A stretch of DNA of 33,356 nt, taken from Candidatus Binatus sp. (lineage in GTDB: Bacteria > Desulfobacterota > Binatia > Binatales > Binataceae). Positions within the stretch are counted from its first letter, which is position 1. Each line of letters opens with the position of its first letter. The notes beneath the pieces were generated by a model. That model did not search any database. It saw only the letters and a list, made by a program, of their open reading frames with translations, and was not told the origin of the DNA. Positions 31,938-33,356 of the stretch are shown piece by piece. The stretch spans positions 1 to 33,356 of the forward strand of contig NZ_JAUSKL010000010.1 in assembly GCF_030646925.1 (NCBI RefSeq), written 5' to 3'. The translations under genes and the position numbers were made by a program.

Positions 31938-33221
31938 CTAGCGGCGGAAGAGCGCCGAATCTCCGATCGGCAATCCGATCGCGTAGCGGCGCAGCCAATC
32001 GAGCGCGACCTGCGACGTGATCAGCTTCACCCAATCGCGCGTGCCGCGGAACTGGTAGCGGCGCGTGACGCTCTGATCATTCGACGATAGCGCGATACAC
32101 ACTGTGCCGACCGGCTTGTCGGGCGTGCCGCCGTCAGGCCCCGCGATCCCCGAGGTCGCCACCGCGACGCTCGCACCGGTGCGTTTGCGCGCGCCCGCCG
32201 CCATCTCCGCAACGCACTCTTCGCTCACCGCGCCGTGCGTTTCGAGGGTCTTCGCAGAGACTCCGAGCACGCCGCCTTTCGCGTCGTTCGAGTAGGTGAC
32301 GAGATCGCCGAGGAAGTAGCGCGAGCATCCGGGCACGTTGGTAATGCGATGCCCGATCAGTCCGCCGGTGCATGATTCCGCGACCGCGAGCGTCAGATTT
32401 TTTTCGACGAACAGCTCGCCGACCACGTCTTCCATCGTCGTCTCGCCCTCGGCATACACGAACTCCGAAATTTTGCCGAGCACGCGTTTTGCCAGTTCGT
32501 CGGCGCGCCGTTCGACTTCTCCCGGCTGCCCCTCGACGCGTATTCTGATCGAGATTTGCGGAAAGCTCGCGCGAAACGAGACCTTCGCTTCCTCCGGTTT
32601 GATGAGTCCGATCACCGCTTCATCCAGCGCCGATTCGCTCATGCCGAAGGTCTGAAAAGTCCGCACCGCATACACCTTGTCGGTGCCGCGATTCGCGTTG
32701 ATCCACGGGATCACTGAATTTTCCATCATCGGTTTCATTTCGCGCGGCACGCCCGGCATCACGATCAGATTCGAGGTGTGGCCGTCGAGCGTGAGCGGCA
32801 TCCGGAAGCCCGGCGCGGTGCCGAGCGGATTCACGATCACTTCGGCGCCCTCGGGAAACATCGCCTGCTTCAGATTGTTCTCGGGCATCGGCCGCGAAAA
32901 CGACGCGAACAGCCGCTTCATCTGCTCGACCGACGCTTCGTCGCGCCACAGTTTGACGCCCGCGAGGCGCGCGACCGTCTCAGTCGTCAAGTCGTCGGCG
33001 GTCGGTCCGATTCCGCCGGTTGAAATCACCACGTCGCCGAGGCCGATCGCGGTGCGCCACGCCCATTCGAGCCGATCCGGCACGTCGCCGACCGTGATCA
33101 CGGCGACCAGGTCGATTCCGATTTCAGCCAGCTTGTCCGACAGGTAGTTCGCGTTGGTATCGACCACCTTGCCGGTGGTGATTTCGTCGCCGGTGGAAAG
33201 AACGACTGCCTTTTGAATCAT
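31938..33221 (-). CDS. cinA: CinA: competence/damage-inducible protein, NMN deamidase family
   Basis: A 427-residue protein with both CinA domains. The N-terminal MoCF/COG1058 domain has VVLSTGDEITTGKVVDTNAN and VVISTGGIGPTADDLT (67-79). The C-terminal PncC domain (from about residue 265) has LAVAESCTGGLIGHRITNVP, GCSRYFLGDLVTYSN, and SGIAGPDGGTPDKPVGTV. PncC hydrolyses nicotinamide mononucleotide to nicotinate mononucleotide in pyridine-nucleotide recycling; the COG1058 domain acts on ADP-ribose in some bacteria. The length is normal. GGAG precedes ATG 33221. pgpA ends 48 bp upstream on the same strand, the classic pgpA-cinA order that often continues to recA. Confidence 0.97.
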   Translation of the reverse strand: MIQKAVVLSTGDEITTGKVVDTNANYLSDKLAEIGIDLVAVITVGDVPDRLEWAWRTAIGLGDVVISTGGIGPTADDLTTETVARLAGVKLWRDEASVEQMKRLFASFSRPMPENNLKQAMFPEGAEVIVNPLGTAPGFRMPLTLDGHTSNLIVMPGVPREMKPMMENSVIPWINANRGTDKVYAVRTFQTFGMSESALDEAVIGLIKPEEAKVSFRASFPQISIRIRVEGQPGEVERRADELAKRVLGKISEFVYAEGETTMEDVVGELFVEKNLTLAVAESCTGGLIGHRITNVPGCSRYFLGDLVTYSNDAKGGVLGVSAKTLETHGAVSEECVAEMAAGARKRTGASVAVATSGIAGPDGGTPDKPVGTVCIALSSNDQSVTRRYQFRGTRDWVKLITSQVALDWLRRYAIGLPIGDSALFRR

Positions 33222-33269
33222 CGTGATCTCCTCGAGAACGCGCGAACAAATCTGCCGGAATATAGATAA

Positions 33270-33356
33270 CTACAACACGCGCGCGATTACGTGCAGCACC
33301 ATATTCGCATAGATCGCCGCCGCCAAATCGTCCAGCATCACGCCCGCGCCGTTGCG
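33270..33356 (-). CDS. pgpA: Phosphatidylglycerophosphatase A, C-terminal end (partial)
   Basis: The last 28 codons and stop TAG of a gene entering from the right edge. The translation reads RNGAGVMLDDLAAAIYANMV followed by LHVIARVL, matching the conserved C-terminal segment of PgpA (GxGVMLDDxxAGxYA), which dephosphorylates phosphatidylglycerol phosphate in the inner membrane. The Asp pair lies in the family's conserved C-terminal motif. Placement directly before cinA supports the call. The start and most of the protein are outside the window. Confidence 0.85.
   Translation of the reverse strand, partial: RNGAGVMLDDLAAAIYANMVLHVIARVL

Overview
The window is high-GC, gene-dense chromosomal DNA from a Gram-negative-type bacterium: lipoproteins, an NtrC-type sigma54 activator, an IM30/PspA protein, Lon, CinA, IleS. 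A deazaflavin (F420)-type oxidoreductase, several SDRs and a YegD-like Hsp70 fit an uncultured proteobacterial or Desulfobacterota/Binatota-like lineage, but that placement is only an inference. No rRNA, tRNA or CRISPR was seen.

Layout: 1-3420 holds the start of ileS, a methylmalonyl-CoA-epimerase-like VOC gene, a hypothetical gene and a Yip1 membrane protein. 3456-5783 is recD2. About 5800-8350 is a lower-GC accessory island with two coupled hypothetical genes, a small KGG-motif protein, a P63C-domain protein whose divergent promoter region carries five copies of a 9-bp word, and an internally deleted transposase. 8358-17157 holds a receiver protein, GNAT, SDR, mobA, an NDUFA9-like reductase, a cobalamin-binding protein, a lipoprotein, a deazaflavin-type oxidoreductase, an Hsp70-like protein and a DUF523-DUF1722 fusion. 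17229-17665 is a GIY-YIG nuclease gene bracketed by perfect inverted 43-bp repeats. 17787-19932 is a minus-strand cluster (DUF2203, DUF4149, HAD, rhodanese). lon follows, with a clear terminator and a repeat-rich gap. 22986-26708 is a minus-strand series: OMP-decarboxylase-like pseudogene, AhpD-like gene, broken TauE permease, DUF1634, SDR, DUF2141. 27037-31859 is a plus-strand series: histidine kinase, NtrC-type regulator, isoprenylcysteine-methyltransferase-like protein, PspA, repeat lipoprotein. An orphan hicB, cinA and the end of pgpA close the window.

The main discovery is two probable selenoprotein genes that ordinary gene calling would truncate. In the rhodanese gene (17787-18191) an in-frame UGA replaces the catalytic Cys. 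In the AhpD-like gene (25248-25781) an in-frame UGA replaces the second Cys of CxxC, giving C-L-T-U. In both, the reading frame continues with clean family sequence to a later stop. In both, a perfect hairpin (8 bp and 9 bp) with a GGC apical loop starts 11-15 nt after the UGA, matching the bacterial SECIS layout. UGA is a normal stop elsewhere here (lon, the Hsp70 gene, the kinase), so this is local recoding and implies that the genome carries selA/selB/selC/selD outside the window.

Two neighbours of the AhpD-like gene are broken: a frameshifted pyrF-like gene that has also lost catalytic residues, and a TauE/SafE gene lacking its middle. These need read-level checking before being taken as biology.
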